Positions 34,408 to 45,300 of a stretch of DNA of 64,000 nt are shown in pieces. Both the position numbers and the translations under genes were made by a program. How positions within the stretch are numbered: position 1 is the stretch's first letter; each line of letters begins with the position of its first letter. The notes beneath the pieces are model-generated. The model was not told the DNA's origin. It ran no database searches and saw only the letters and a program-made list of their open reading frames with translations. Where the stretch lies: the NCBI RefSeq assembly GCF_009866805.1, contig NZ_SIZW01000038.1, positions 1 through 64,000 on the forward strand, given 5' to 3'. The DNA comes from Schauerella aestuarii (GTDB lineage: Bacteria > Pseudomonadota > Gammaproteobacteria > Burkholderiales > Burkholderiaceae_B).

Positions 34408-36612
34408 TTACTCGGCCAACCCCGCAGCCGCACCCCGCGCCGTGTGCAGCTTCCGATAGCTGTCGATCAGGCGGTGATGCCGATCGAGACCTTCCAGCTT
34501 GATGCTCGTGGGCGTGAGCCCGAAAAAGCGCACACTGCCGTCGATCGATCCGATCACGGCATCCATCCGCGCGTCGCCAAACATCCGACGGAAATTGGCA
34601 ACGTAATCGTCCAATTCCAGATCATCATCGAGCTGCACTTCCAGCACTACGTTCAACGCCTGGTAGAACAAACCGCGCTCAACCGTGTTGTCGTTGTATT
34701 GCAGGAAAGCGCCCACGAGTTCTTGCGCCACGTCGAACTGCTTCAGCGCAAGATTGATCAACAACTTCAGTTCGAGAACGGTAAGTTGGCCCCAATCCGT
34801 GTTTTCGTCAAACTCGATACCGATCAAGGTGGCGATATCGGAGTAATCGTCCAACTCGTTGTTGTCCAGGCGATCGAGTAGATCGACCAAGGCTGCATCG
34901 TCCAAGCGATGTAGATTCAAAATATCTTTGCGGAACAACAGTGCCTTATTCGTGTTGTCCCAGATCAGATCGTCGACCGGATACACCTCCGAATAGCCGG
35001 GCACCAGGATTCGGCACGCGATGGCACCCAGCTCGTCATACACCGCCGTGTATACCTCCTTGCCCATGCCTTCCAGAATGCCGAACAGCGTGGCCGCCTC
35101 TTCGGCGTTGGAGTTTTCACCCTTCCCTGAAAAGTCCCACTCCACAAATTCGTAATCCGTTTTGGCGCTGAAGAAGCGCCACGACACCAGCCCGCTGGAA
35201 TCGATAAAGTGCTCGACGAAATTATTCGACTCACTAACGGCTTCACTATTGAAGGTGGGTTGCGGCAGATCGTTCAAGCCTTCAAAACTACGCCCCTGCA
35301 AAAGCTCCGTGAGGCTGCGCTCCAGCGCAACTTCAAAACTCGGGTGCGCACCAAACGACGCAAACACCCCACCCGTACGCGGGTTCATCAGCGTCACACA
35401 CATCACCGGATACTCGCCACCCAGCGACGCGTCCTTGACCAACACCGGAAAGCCCTGCCCCTCCAAACCCTCGATCCCCGCGACGATCCCGGGATACTTT
35501 GCCAGCACGTCCTCCGGCACGTCGGGCAATGCGATCTCGCCTTCCAAAATCTCGCGCTTGACCGCACGCTCGAAAATCTCTGACAAGCACTGCACCTGCG
35601 CTTCAGCCAGCGTGTTGCCAGCACTCATGCCATTGCTTACGAAAAGGTTCTCGACCAGATTCGACGGGAAATACACCACCTCGCCGTCCGACTGCCGCAC
35701 GTAAGGCAACGAACAAATACCGCGCTCCGTGTTGCCGGAATTGGTGTCGTAAAGATGCGAGCCGCGTAGTTCGCCTTCCGGGTCGTAGATCTTGCGGCAG
35801 TGCGCATCCAGGATCTCTTTCGGCAGCGCATCCTTTTTGCCCGGCTTGAACCAGCGCTCGTTGGGATAGTGCACGAACGGCGCGTTGGCGATGTCTTCGC
35901 CCCAGAACGCGCCAGCGTAGAAGTGATTGTTGTTCGTGCGCTCGATGTACTCGCCCAACGCAGAGGCCAACGCGCTTTCCTTCGTTGCGCCTTTGCCGTT
36001 GGTAAAACACATCGGCGAGTGCGCATCGCGAATATGCAGCGACCACACATTGGGCACGATATTGCGCCACGATGCGATTTCGATCTTGATGCCCAGCTTC
36101 GCCAGAATGCCCGACATATTGGCAATGGTTTGCTCGAGCGGCAGGTCCTTGCCCACGATGTATGTGCTCGCGTCATCTGCCGGCGCCAACGTCAGTAACG
36201 ACTGCGCATCCGCGTCCAGGCTCTCGACTTCCTCGATCACGAATTCGGGTCCGGCTTGCACCACTTTCTTGACCGTGCAACGCTCGATCGACCGCAAAAT
36301 GCCGCGACGGTCGGCTTCGGAAATGTCGGCCGGCAACTCGACCTGGATCTTGAAGATCTGCTGGTAGCGGTTTTCCGGATCGACGATATTGTTTTGCGAG
36401 AGGCGAATGTTCTCCGTGGAAATATTGCGGTTCACGCAATACAACTTCACGAAATACGCTGCGCACAGCGCCGAAGACGCCAGGAAGTAATCGAACGGAC
36501 CCGGCGCCGAGCCGTCGCCCTTGTAGCGAATCGGCTGGTCGGCGATCACCGTGAAGTCATCGAACTTGGCTTCGAGACGCAGCTTATCGAGAAAGTTGAC
36601 TTTGATTTCCAT
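34408..36612 (-). CDS. ycaO: OsmC-YcaO fusion protein
   Basis: A 734-residue cytosolic protein with three parts. Residues 1-140 resemble an OsmC/Ohr-like domain (the Gly-Pro-Phe-Asp-Tyr-Phe-Leu-Ala-Ser motif and a Cys-Ala-Ala-Tyr-Phe). Residues 150-560 are the YcaO ATP-dependent cyclodehydratase-type domain (Glu-Ser-Ala-Leu-Ala-Ser-Ala-Leu-Gly-Glu-Tyr-Ile-Glu-Arg and Gln-Cys-Leu-Ser-Glu-Ile-Phe-Glu-Arg, which supply nucleotide/Mg ligands). Residues 600-734 are helical and acidic, TPR-like. E. coli YcaO itself is tied to beta-methylthiolation of ribosomal protein S12 (RimO accessory). No precursor peptide or RiPP gene is nearby, so that housekeeping role is favoured. Confidence 0.88.
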   Translation of the reverse strand: MEIKVNFLDKLRLEAKFDDFTVIADQPIRYKGDGSAPGPFDYFLASSALCAAYFVKLYCVNRNISTENIRLSQNNIVDPENRYQQIFKIQVELPADISEADRRGILRSIERCTVKKVVQAGPEFVIEEVESLDADAQSLLTLAPADDASTYIVGKDLPLEQTIANMSGILAKLGIKIEIASWRNIVPNVWSLHIRDAHSPMCFTNGKGATKESALASALGEYIERTNNNHFYAGAFWGEDIANAPFVHYPNERWFKPGKKDALPKEILDAHCRKIYDPEGELRGSHLYDTNSGNTERGICSLPYVRQSDGEVVYFPSNLVENLFVSNGMSAGNTLAEAQVQCLSEIFERAVKREILEGEIALPDVPEDVLAKYPGIVAGIEGLEGQGFPVLVKDASLGGEYPVMCVTLMNPRTGGVFASFGAHPSFEVALERSLTELLQGRSFEGLNDLPQPTFNSEAVSESNNFVEHFIDSSGLVSWRFFSAKTDYEFVEWDFSGKGENSNAEEAATLFGILEGMGKEVYTAVYDELGAIACRILVPGYSEVYPVDDLIWDNTNKALLFRKDILNLHRLDDAALVDLLDRLDNNELDDYSDIATLIGIEFDENTDWGQLTVLELKLLINLALKQFDVAQELVGAFLQYNDNTVERGLFYQALNVVLEVQLDDDLELDDYVANFRRMFGDARMDAVIGSIDGSVRFFGLTPTSIKLEGLDRHHRLIDSYRKLHTARGAAAGLAE

Positions 36613-36740
36613 GGGGCAATTCTAAAAGTGGTGCTGAAAGCGCCTGACCGCACGGTGATGTACGGGGTGCTTCAAATGGGGTGACTGCGCAACGCGGCGC
36701 ATGCTAACCCAAGAGGGTAGCAAATTGAGTCGATTGGAGT

Positions 36741-36754
36741 GTCAAACGTTTGAC
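36741..36754. promoter_or_regulatory. Perfect 14-bp palindrome upstream of the YbaK gene
   Basis: gtcaaacgtttgac at 36741-36754 is a perfect palindrome in the divergent spacer between the ycaO and YbaK genes, about 95 bases before the latter start. The core caaacgtttg resembles LacI/PurR-family operators. Whether the owner is YcaO or YbaK cannot be told. Confidence 0.55.
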
Positions 36755-36847
36755 CGGTTGGCCGGCAGGCTCACGCAAAACCGCTGGATAATGGAAAATG
36801 ACACGATGCAGTGCCATCGTCGGCAGGACTGAGGTCCTGCCTGCACG

Positions 36848-37378
36848 ATGAATTTCCAACCCACATACATGGACGACCAAGAAGTGAGTCTCGAAAGCGT
36901 TCGCGAATATTTTGCCGTCAAGGCGCCTGACATCACGATCATCGAAGCATCGACCAGCACGGCCACGGTTGAACTTGCGGCCAAGGCGCACGGCGTGGCC
37001 CCTGGCCAGATCGCCAAGACGCTTTCCCTTAAGGTAGGCGATCAAGTGATCCTGGTGGTCGTACGCGGCGACGCGAGGCTGGACAACGCCAAACTCAGAC
37101 AGGCGTTTGGCAATAAGGCTCGGATGTTGGATGCCGAGAGCGTGCAACGCCTGACTGGCCATCCCGTGGGTGGCGTTTGCCCGTTCGGCTTGGCCACTGA
37201 TCTACCCGTCTATTGCGATGAATCCATCAAGGCGTTCGATATCGTGCTGCCGGCGGCGGGCGATATTCACACCGCGGTGCGCATTGCACCTGCGCGTATG
37301 GCGGAACTGACTGGTGCTCGCTGGGTTGATGTGATCAAGAGCCAAGACACAGCAGAGTCGGCTGACCCAGTCAGCTAA
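36848..37378 (+). CDS. YbaK/EbsC-family aminoacyl-tRNA deacylase
   Basis: A 176-residue single-domain trans-editing protein of the YbaK/ProX group. The Lys-Thr-Leu motif (Ile-Ala-Lys-Thr-Leu-Ser-Leu, about residues 55-61) and the Gly-Gly-Val-Cys-Pro-Phe-Gly loop (about 108-114) are the expected substrate-binding elements; the Lys is the catalytic residue of the family. It hydrolyses misacylated Cys-tRNA(Pro) or a related species. The start at 36848 (Met-Asn-Phe) is used; a Met at codon 8 is also possible. It is divergent from ycaO and convergent with guaA, with tandem palindromes after it. Confidence 0.88.
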   Translation: MNFQPTYMDDQEVSLESVREYFAVKAPDITIIEASTSTATVELAAKAHGVAPGQIAKTLSLKVGDQVILVVVRGDARLDNAKLRQAFGNKARMLDAESVQRLTGHPVGGVCPFGLATDLPVYCDESIKAFDIVLPAAGDIHTAVRIAPARMAELTGARWVDVIKSQDTAESADPVS

Positions 37379-37512
37379 GTCAGCGGCATCTGGGCGGGCA
37401 AGCCTCCAACCGGTCGCATCTCGCAGGAACCGGCGAAACCACAGCAATAACAGGACGTGACGGTATTGCCGCGGCTATACGTCACGTTTGTTTTGCCCAC
37501 CGGGCAGCGTCA

Positions 37513-37558
37513 TGACGCCTGAAATTCAGGCGTCATGACGCCTGAAATTCAGGCGTCA
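37513..37558. repeat. Two tandem 23-bp palindromes
   Basis: The 23-base unit at 37513-37535 consists of the arms tgacgcctgaa and ttcaggcgtca around a single base, and an exact second copy follows directly at 37536-37558. It lies between the ends of the convergent YbaK-like and guaA genes. It can fold into two 11-bp hairpins or a longer structure and works on both strands, but no T-run follows, so a classic intrinsic terminator is doubtful. Confidence 0.85.
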
Positions 37559-37610
37559 ATCGTATCTACGAATCTTCGACAGCTAACAAGCACCATCGAA
37601 GAACGTAAAT

Positions 37611-39203
37611 TCACTCCCACTCAATCGTCGCAGGCGGCTTGCTCGACACGTCATAAACCACGCGGTTAATCCCGCGCACTTCATTGATGATCCGCCCAGA
37701 AACCTTACCCAACAGCGCATAAGGCAACTGCGCCCAATCCGCCGTCATGAAGTCCGACGTCTGCACTGCGCGCAAGGCCACCACGTATTCATACGTGCGC
37801 CCGTCGCCCATCACACCCACCGACTTCACCGGCAAGAACACCGCGAACGCTTGCGAGGTCAGGTCGTACCAGGTCTTGCCGCTCACCTGATCCACCGTGC
37901 TGCGCAGTTCTTCGATGAAGATCGCGTCGGCTCGACGCAGCAGATCGGCGTATTCGGCCTTCACCTCACCCAGAATGCGCACGCCCATGCCGGGGCCCGG
38001 GAACGGGTGGCGATAAACCATGGCGGGCGGCAGACCGAGTGCGACGCCGAGCTTGCGCACTTCGTCTTTGAACAATTCGCGCAACGGCTCAAGCAGTTTG
38101 AGGTTGAGCGTTTCGGGCAGGCCGCCCACGTTGTGGTGCGATTTGATCGCGACGGCTTTGCCGGTTTTGGCGCCGGCGGATTCGATCACGTCAGGGTAAA
38201 TGGTGCCTTGCGCGAGCCACTTGGCGTTCTTGAGCTTGGCGGCTTCCGCTTGGAAAACTTCGACGAATTCGCGGCCGATGATCTTGCGTTTGACTTCGGG
38301 ATCGACCACACCAGCCAACTTGCCCATGAACTGCTCAGTGGCGTCCACGTGGATGATCTTGATGCCCATCGCGCCGGCGTAGGTCTCCATGACCTGCTTG
38401 CCTTCGTTCAAGCGAAGCAAGCCGTGGTCGACGAAGACGCAGGTGAGCTTGTCGCCGATCGCTTCGTGAATGAGCGCGGCGGCCACGGACGAATCCACAC
38501 CGCCGGACAAACCCAACAGTACTTCGTCGTCACCGACGGTTTCGCGGATGCGGGCCACGGCTTCCGACACGTAGTCGGGCATATTCCAGTCGCCGGTGCA
38601 TTCGCAGATCTCGTTGACGAAACGCGAGAGCATGGCTTGGCCTTGCAGCGTGTGCGTCACTTCGGGATGGAATTGCACGGCGTAGAAACGGCGTTCTTCG
38701 TCGGCCATGCCGGCCACGGGGCACGACGGTGTGGAGGCCATGAGCTTGAAGCCAGGCGGCAAGCCCGTGACTTTATCGCCATGGCTCATCCAGACTTTGA
38801 GCATGCCGTGGTTATCGACAGTGCGGAAATCTTCGATGCCTTCGAGCAGCTTGGTGTGACCATGCGCGCGCACTTCGGCATAGCCGAATTCGCGATGATC
38901 CGACCACTCTACTTTGCCGCCCAATTGCTGCGCCATCGATTGCATGCCGTAGCAGATGCCGAGTACGGGCACTCCCAGCTCGAACACGCTTTGCGGCACG
39001 CGCATCGAGGCCTCATCGTAGGCCGAGGCATGGCTGCCCGACAGAATGATGCCCTTCAGGCCCTGGTCGATCTGACCGCGGACGAAGTCGTCGCCGACAT
39101 CGCCGGGATGGATTTCGCAATACACACCGGCTTCGCGCACACGGCGCGCGATGAGTTGGGTGACTTGTGAACCGTAATCGAGGATAAGGATGCGCTGGTG
39201 CAT
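37611..39203 (-). CDS. guaA: GMP synthase (glutamine-hydrolysing)
   Basis: A 530-residue protein with an N-terminal class I glutamine amidotransferase and a C-terminal ATP pyrophosphatase. The triad is Cys84 (Gly-Ile-Cys-Tyr-Gly), His179 and Glu181 (Phe-His-Pro-Glu-Val); the P-loop Ser-Gly-Gly-Val-Asp-Ser is at 233-238; the C-terminus ends in Pro-Pro-Ala-Thr-Ile-Glu-Trp-Glu as usual. It converts XMP to GMP using glutamine and ATP, the step after IMP dehydrogenase, whose gene lies immediately upstream on the same strand with a hairpin between them. Confidence 0.98.
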   Translation of the reverse strand: MHQRILILDYGSQVTQLIARRVREAGVYCEIHPGDVGDDFVRGQIDQGLKGIILSGSHASAYDEASMRVPQSVFELGVPVLGICYGMQSMAQQLGGKVEWSDHREFGYAEVRAHGHTKLLEGIEDFRTVDNHGMLKVWMSHGDKVTGLPPGFKLMASTPSCPVAGMADEERRFYAVQFHPEVTHTLQGQAMLSRFVNEICECTGDWNMPDYVSEAVARIRETVGDDEVLLGLSGGVDSSVAAALIHEAIGDKLTCVFVDHGLLRLNEGKQVMETYAGAMGIKIIHVDATEQFMGKLAGVVDPEVKRKIIGREFVEVFQAEAAKLKNAKWLAQGTIYPDVIESAGAKTGKAVAIKSHHNVGGLPETLNLKLLEPLRELFKDEVRKLGVALGLPPAMVYRHPFPGPGMGVRILGEVKAEYADLLRRADAIFIEELRSTVDQVSGKTWYDLTSQAFAVFLPVKSVGVMGDGRTYEYVVALRAVQTSDFMTADWAQLPYALLGKVSGRIINEVRGINRVVYDVSSKPPATIEWE

Positions 39204-39230
39204 GTGAACTCTGTCGGTAATAAGTAAAAG

Positions 39231-39260
39231 CGCACCGTCAAAAGCGATTCTGACGGTGCG
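39231..39260 (-). terminator. Hairpin between guaB and guaA
   Basis: Perfect 10-base arms, cgcaccgtca (39231-39240) and tgacggtgcg (39251-39260), with a 10-base loop. Read on the minus strand the stem is followed by cttttactt, a short T-rich tract, so it can act as an intrinsic terminator or partial attenuator after guaB and before guaA. Its distance to the guaA start is about 27 bases. Confidence 0.65.
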
Positions 39261-39304
39261 GTGCGCGTGCGCTTATGAGCAGCACGCGTGCGACGGATGC
39301 CGGA

Positions 39305-40765
39305 TCAGTCGGCGCGGTAGTTGGGCGCTTCCTTCGTAATCTGCACATCGTGCACGTGCGATTCGCGCACGCCGGCCGATGTGATCTCGACGAATTCGGT
39401 TTTGGTTCGCATGTCGTCGATGGTGGCGCAACCGCAGTAACCCATCGAGGCGCGAATGCCCCCTACCAATTGATAAATGATCGCCAGCACGCTGCCCTTG
39501 TAGGGCACACGGCCTTCGATGCCTTCGGGCACGAGCTTGTCGACGTTGTTGGCCGGATCCTGGAAGTAACGGTCGGCCGAGCCTTCCGTCATCGCACCCA
39601 GGCTGCCCATGCCGCGATACGACTTGTACGAACGGCCTTGGAACAGGACGATCTCGCCCGGTGCCTCTTCTGTGCCGGCAAACATGCCGCCCATCATGCA
39701 GGCGTGCGCGCCGGCCGCCAGGGCCTTGGACACGTCGCCCGAGAAGCGAATGCCGCCATCGGCGATCAGCGTGACGTCGGTGCCTTGCAGCGCCTTGGCC
39801 ACATCCGAAATCGCGGTGATCTGGGGCACGCCCACACCGGCGACGATACGCGTGGTGCAGATGGAGCCCGGGCCAATACCGACCTTGACGCCGTCAGCGC
39901 CGGCGTCGGCAAGTGCCTTGGCAGCCGCCGCAGTAGCGATGTTGCCACCGATGACGTCGACCTTCGGGTAATTGCGTTTGACCCAGCGCACGCCTTCGAG
40001 CACGCCGGCCGAGTGGCCGTGCGCCGTATCGACGATGATGACGTCGACACCGGCGGCGACCAGTTTCTCGACGCGCTCTTCGGTGTTGCCGCCCACGCCA
40101 ACTGCGGCGCCGACCCGCAACTGACCGTGCGAGTCTTTATTGGCATGCGGGTGTTCGGTGTTCTTGACGATATCTTTGACGGTGGCCAGACCGCGCAATT
40201 CGCCGGCCTTGTTCACGATCAGCACACGCTCCAGGCGGTGCTTGTGCATCAACGATTGGGCTTCGTCCAGCGTGGCGCCCTCGTCCATCGTGATCAACCG
40301 CTCATGCGGGGTCATGATGTCGCGCAGGGGCACATCGAGGCGGTCTTCGAAGCGCAGGTCGCGGTTCGTGACGATGCCGACGAGCTTCTTGCCTTCCACC
40401 ACGGGAAGACCGGAAATGCCGTGCTGACGCTGCAACGCAATGGCGTCGCGCACTTTCATCTGGGGGGTGACGGTGATCGGATCGATCACGATACCGAACT
40501 CATGGCGCTTGACCCGGGCCACTTCTTTGGCCTGGAGATCCGCGCTCATGTTCTTGTGGATGATTCCGATGCCGCCTTCCTGGGCCATGGCGATCGCCAG
40601 GCGCGATTCCGTCACGGTATCCATGGCAGCGGACACAAGCGGAATATTCAGGGTGATGTTGCGGGTAAGGCGGGTAACGAGCGAGGTGTCGCGCGGCAAC
40701 ACCTCGGAATAAGCAGGCACCAACAACAGATCGTCGAAGGTGTAGGCTTTTTGTACGAGACGCAT
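39305..40765 (-). CDS. guaB: IMP dehydrogenase
   Basis: A 486-residue TIM-barrel enzyme with two CBS domains inserted at about residues 93-205. The catalytic Cys303 is in Gly-Pro-Gly-Ser-Ile-Cys-Thr-Thr-Arg, and the mobile flap with the Arg-Tyr motif (Lys-Ser-Tyr-Arg-Gly-Met-Gly-Ser) follows. It oxidises IMP to XMP with NAD, the committed step to GMP. A -10 box matching TATAAT lies about 24 bases upstream of its start on this strand. It heads the guaB-guaA pair. Confidence 0.98.
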   Translation of the reverse strand: MRLVQKAYTFDDLLLVPAYSEVLPRDTSLVTRLTRNITLNIPLVSAAMDTVTESRLAIAMAQEGGIGIIHKNMSADLQAKEVARVKRHEFGIVIDPITVTPQMKVRDAIALQRQHGISGLPVVEGKKLVGIVTNRDLRFEDRLDVPLRDIMTPHERLITMDEGATLDEAQSLMHKHRLERVLIVNKAGELRGLATVKDIVKNTEHPHANKDSHGQLRVGAAVGVGGNTEERVEKLVAAGVDVIIVDTAHGHSAGVLEGVRWVKRNYPKVDVIGGNIATAAAAKALADAGADGVKVGIGPGSICTTRIVAGVGVPQITAISDVAKALQGTDVTLIADGGIRFSGDVSKALAAGAHACMMGGMFAGTEEAPGEIVLFQGRSYKSYRGMGSLGAMTEGSADRYFQDPANNVDKLVPEGIEGRVPYKGSVLAIIYQLVGGIRASMGYCGCATIDDMRTKTEFVEITSAGVRESHVHDVQITKEAPNYRAD

Positions 40766-40788
40766 GAAAGACTCCGGCGCAAAGCAAG

Positions 40789-40816
40789 ATTATACGCTTT
40801 TCATACGTTTTGACAC
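40789..40816 (-). promoter_or_regulatory. guaB promoter
   Basis: On the minus strand a perfect -10 hexamer tataat occupies 40789-40794. The nearest -35-like hexamer is tgtcaa (40810-40815), with a short 15-base spacer, or gtgtca with 16. The start codon is 23 bases downstream of the -10, leaving a short leader. Confidence 0.6.
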
Positions 40817-40894
40817 GCTTAAAACAGGGCAATCGGCAGGGTTAAAGGCTGTCAACCCCGGCCAACTCCCCGTTGCGCCTCGCTATGCCCCGTA

Positions 40895-42364
40895 TTAGGC
40901 AGGCATCGCGGCCACGGTCTGCGCGACGGCGGCTGTCAGTTTTTTGCCATACGGCACGTGCAGGAACTCGTTGGGGCCGTGCGCATTGGACTGGGGACCG
41001 AGCACGCCGCAGACCATGAACTGCGCTTTTGGAAAGCCTTCCTGCAGCATGCTCATCAGCGGAATCGTGCCGCCCTGCCCGATATACCCGCACGGTGCAC
41101 CGTAATAGGCCTTCGATGCCGCGTCGAGCGCGGTCGACAGCCACGGTGCGGCTTCGGGCGCGTTCCAGCCGGTAGCCGCGCCCTGCCCCGCGTGAAAGAT
41201 CACCTTGGCCTGATAGGGAGCATCGGCTTCGAGCAGTTCTTTCAGCTCTTGCGATGCCGCGACCGCATCGATCAGCGGCGGCAGGCGCAGCGAAAGCTTG
41301 AAGGCGGTGCGCGGGCGCAGCACGTTGCCGGCGCTGCTCAGCGGCGGCAGGCCATCGGCACCCGTGACCGATAGCGTGGGACGCCAAGTGCGATTAAGCA
41401 AGGCCTCTTCGGGTTCGCTGGTCATCGGCAGCACGAAGCTGCCGTCTGCCCCGCAGCTCCACGGAAAGCGGCGCCACACCTCATCACCCAGGATTTGCGC
41501 CGTTTGCTTGACCTGCTCGACGCGCGCTGCGGGAATTTCGCAATGGAAACTTTGCGGCAGCAATCGGCCCGTACCGCTATCCTCCAAGCGATCCAGCAAA
41601 TGACGCAGGATGCGGAAGCTCGACGGCACCACACCGCTCGCGTCACCGGAGTGCACGCCTTCGTCCAGCACCTGCACTTCCAGCGTGCCGGCGACCATGC
41701 CGCGCAGCGAGGTGGTCATCCAGAGCTGATCGTAGTTGCCGGCGCCCGAGTCCATACAGACCACCAGCGCGACGTTGCCCAGCCGATCGCGCAAGGCGTC
41801 GATGTAAGGCAGCAAGTCGTAGCTGCCGGACTCTTCACAGGTCTCGACGATACCCACGCAACGCGGGCGCGGAATGTTTTGCTTGTCCAGCGCCAGAATG
41901 GCGGTGATCGACGAGTAGATGGCATAGCCATCGTCCGCGCCGCCTCGGCCATAGAGCTTGCCGTTTTCGTACTTGGGCATCCACGGGCCGAGATCCCGGC
42001 GCCAGCCGGAAAACTCGGGCTGCTTGTCCAGGTGGCCATAGAGCAGCACCGTATCGCCATTATCCGCGCGGGTGGCCGGCACGTCGAAGAAGATGACGGG
42101 CGTGCGGCCCGGCAAACGGATGACCTCGAGCTTCAGGCCCGCAACCTTCTTCGATTCCACCCATTGCGCCGCATCGCGCACGACGCGATCGATGTAGCCG
42201 TTCTTTTCCCAATCGGCATCGAAGCCGGGGCTTTTGGCCGGCACCGCGATGTATTCGGTGAGCGCGGGAATGATTTCGTCATCCCACGCCGCGTCGACAA
42301 ACGCTTGCAGCGCGACGGGATCGAGGGGAGCAGCAACAGCGTCGTCAGGAATACGGGCATTCAT
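40895..42364 (-). CDS. M20-family metallopeptidase
   Basis: A 489-residue zinc peptidase of the ArgE/DapE/ACY1/CPG2 (M20) family. The metal-binding motifs are visible: Tyr-Gly-His-Leu-Asp-Lys-Gln (about residues 102-108), Gly-Arg-Gly-Gly-Ala-Asp-Asp-Gly (135-142) and the catalytic Glu-Glu pair in Thr-Cys-Glu-Glu-Ser-Gly-Ser (about 174-180). A dimerisation domain (about 220-370) is inserted. It cleaves dipeptides or N-acyl amino acids; the 489-residue length is nearer to CNDP-like dipeptidases than to DapE. It lies 22 bases after purL on the same strand. Confidence 0.85.
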   Translation of the reverse strand: MNARIPDDAVAAPLDPVALQAFVDAAWDDEIIPALTEYIAVPAKSPGFDADWEKNGYIDRVVRDAAQWVESKKVAGLKLEVIRLPGRTPVIFFDVPATRADNGDTVLLYGHLDKQPEFSGWRRDLGPWMPKYENGKLYGRGGADDGYAIYSSITAILALDKQNIPRPRCVGIVETCEESGSYDLLPYIDALRDRLGNVALVVCMDSGAGNYDQLWMTTSLRGMVAGTLEVQVLDEGVHSGDASGVVPSSFRILRHLLDRLEDSGTGRLLPQSFHCEIPAARVEQVKQTAQILGDEVWRRFPWSCGADGSFVLPMTSEPEEALLNRTWRPTLSVTGADGLPPLSSAGNVLRPRTAFKLSLRLPPLIDAVAASQELKELLEADAPYQAKVIFHAGQGAATGWNAPEAAPWLSTALDAASKAYYGAPCGYIGQGGTIPLMSMLQEGFPKAQFMVCGVLGPQSNAHGPNEFLHVPYGKKLTAAVAQTVAAMPA

Positions 42365-42386
42365 ATCGAAACTCCAGTGAGTACGC

Positions 42387-45300
42387 TTAGCCCAAGGCTA
42401 CGCGCGCATTGCGGAAGAAACGCATCCAGGGACTATAAGCGCCGCCGGTATCGGCGGTGCCCCACGTTTGCGGCGCCCACGACATCATGACGTTGCGGGT
42501 GACGCGCTCGGGGTGCGGCATGATCACGGTAAAGCGGCCATCGGCGGTGGTGACGGAGGTCAAGCCGTCAGGACTGCCGTTGGGGTTGAACGGGTAGGCT
42601 TCAGTGCGTGCGCCACGATTGTCGACGTAATGGGCCGCGCCAATCACCTTGGCGGCATCGCCTTGCACGGCGAAGTTGGCAAACCCCTCGCCATGCGCGA
42701 CCGCCACGGGGATACGTGCGCCCGCCATGCCTTTGAAGAACAATGATGGCGATTCGGCCACTTCGATCAGCGACAGCCGCGCTTCATATTTTTCCGACAG
42801 GTTGCGCGTGAACCGGGGCCAGGCTTCGGCGCCCGGAATCATCGGCGCCAAAGCCGCCATCATCTGGCAGCCGTTGCACACGCCGAGACCGAAGGTATCG
42901 GGACGGGCGAAGTACGCCGCAAACTGATCGGACAGTTGATCGTTGAAGCGGATCGTGCGGGCCCAGCCTTCGCCGGCACCCAGCACGTCGCCGTAGCTGA
43001 AACCACCCACGGCCACCAAGCCTTGCATCGTCGAGAGATCGACACGCCCAGACAGCAGATCGGTCATGTGCACGTCGACGGCTTCAAAACCTGAGGTATC
43101 GAACGCCCAAGCCATTTCGACCTGGCTGTTGCAGCCCTGCTCGCGCAGAATGGCCACGCGCGGGCGCTTGCCGGTGTTGATGAACGGCGCAGCCACGTCT
43201 TCCTGGGGATTGAACGGCACCACGGGCGACAGGCCCGGATCACCGGCGTCGTCCCACATATCGCGTTCGGCTTCGGCGCACGCCGGATTATCGCGGCGAG
43301 CCATGATGCGGTAGCTCACATCGCTCCAGATCTTGGCCAGCGCCACGCGCGGTTCGCCCCAGATCTTCTTGCCGTCGCGGTAAAACTCGATTTCGTCGGC
43401 GTTGTTGAGGCCACCGATCACGTGCGAATGACGTGACAGGCCGGCACCACGCAGCACCTGCATGACGGCGTCACGCTCGGAAGCCGGCACCTGAATCACG
43501 GCACCCGCTTCTTCGGTGAACAACGCCTTGAGCGTGAGCTCATTGCGCTGCACGGCCACTTGCTCGGGGCGAATCTTGTAGTCGCCCCAATCCGCCGTTT
43601 GCGGATCGAAGGTGAGCATGTCGATATTGACCGAAATCCCGGTTTTGCCTGCAAAGGACATTTCGGCCAAGGTTGCCAGCAGGCCACCATCTGAACGGTC
43701 GTGATAGGCCAGGATCGTGCCCGCTTCGGCCAGCGTGCGGATCGTGATGAAGAACGCGCGCAACGCGGCGGGCGTATCGATATCGGGGGTGGTCTCACCC
43801 ACTTGATTGAACGCCTGGGCAAGGATCGAACCGCCCATGCGGTGCTTGCCTTCACCCAGATCGATCGCGATCAGAACGGTATCGCCCACATCGGTGCGCA
43901 ATTGCGGCGTGAGGCTGGCGCGCACGTCGGCGACCGGCGCGAAGGCCGTCACGACCAACGATACGGGCGAGATCACCTGACGCGATTCGGCGCCTTCGGT
44001 CCACGAGGTTTTCATGGACAGCGAATCTTTACCCACCGGGATCGACAGGCCGACTTCCTGGCACAGCACGCTCACCGCCGTGACGGTGTCGAAGAGTGCG
44101 GCGTCCTGACCGTCCACGCCGCAGGCGGCCATCCAGTTGGCCGACAGCTTGATATCTTCCAGACGTGCGACGTCGGCAGCGACCAGGTTGGTGAGCGACT
44201 CAGCAACGGCCATGCGGCCGGAAGCCGGCGCGTTGAGTATGGCAACCGGCGTGCGTTCGCCCATCGCCATCGCCTCGCCGCGGAAACCTTCGTAGTCGGC
44301 CAAGGTGACGGCGCAGTCGGCGACAGGCACTTGCCAGGGACCGACCATCTGGTCGCGGCTCGACAAGCCGCCGACCGTGCGATCGCCGATCGTGATGAGG
44401 AAGGTTTTGTTGGCAACGGTGGGATGCGCCAGCACGCGGTGAATGGCATCGGTGAGGTCCACTTGGGCCAAATCTATCGCTTCAGAGGCACCCGGTAGGC
44501 GCTTGACGTCACGCGTCATGCGCGGCGCCTTGCCCAGGATGACGTCGATCGGCACATCGACCGGACGCACGTCCTGCTTGGGGCCGATTTCATCCAGACC
44601 CGGCACGCCCTCGCCATCGAGCACACGCAATTGGCGCTCTTCAGTGGCCACGCCGATCACGGCGTAGGGGCAACGTTCACGGCGCGCCAGCGCGTCGAAA
44701 CGCTCCAGATCCTTCGGCAGAATGGACAGCACATAGCGCTCTTGCGCCTCGTTGCTCCAGATTTCCGCCGGCGACATACCCGACTCTTCAAGGTTGACGC
44801 GCTTCAGATCGAAGGTGGCGCCGCGACCCGCATCGTTGACCAATTCGGGAAACGCGTTGGACAGGCCACCCGCACCCACGTCGTGGATCGCGATGATGGG
44901 GTTGTTATCGCCCTGCTGCCAGCAGCGGTCGATCACTTCCTGCACGCGGCGTTCGAGTTCGGGGTTGCCGCGCTGAACCGAATCGAAATCGAGCTCGGCC
45001 GAGTTGCTGCCCACGCCCATCGACGACGCGGCACTGCCGCCCATGCCGATGCGCAAGCCCGGGCCGCCCAACTGAATCAGCAAAGCGCCGGGGGGAATGA
45101 TGTCTTTTTGCGTGAGACTGGCGTCGATGCTGCCCAAGCCACCCGCGATCATGATGGGCTTGTGATAGCCCCAGCGCGTGCCGCCCGCCGTTTGCTCGAA
45201 CGTGCGGAAATAGCCCAGCAGATTGGGGCGGCCGAATTCGTTGTTGAACGCCGCGCCCCCGATGGGGCCTTCGATCATGATCGACAGCGGCGAAGCAATC

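Noticed and set aside
37851-39170. 439-codon open frame on the plus strand
   Set aside because: Antisense of guaA; high G+C gives long false frames.
39275-40813. 512-codon open frame on the plus strand
   Set aside because: Antisense of guaB, an unambiguous gene.
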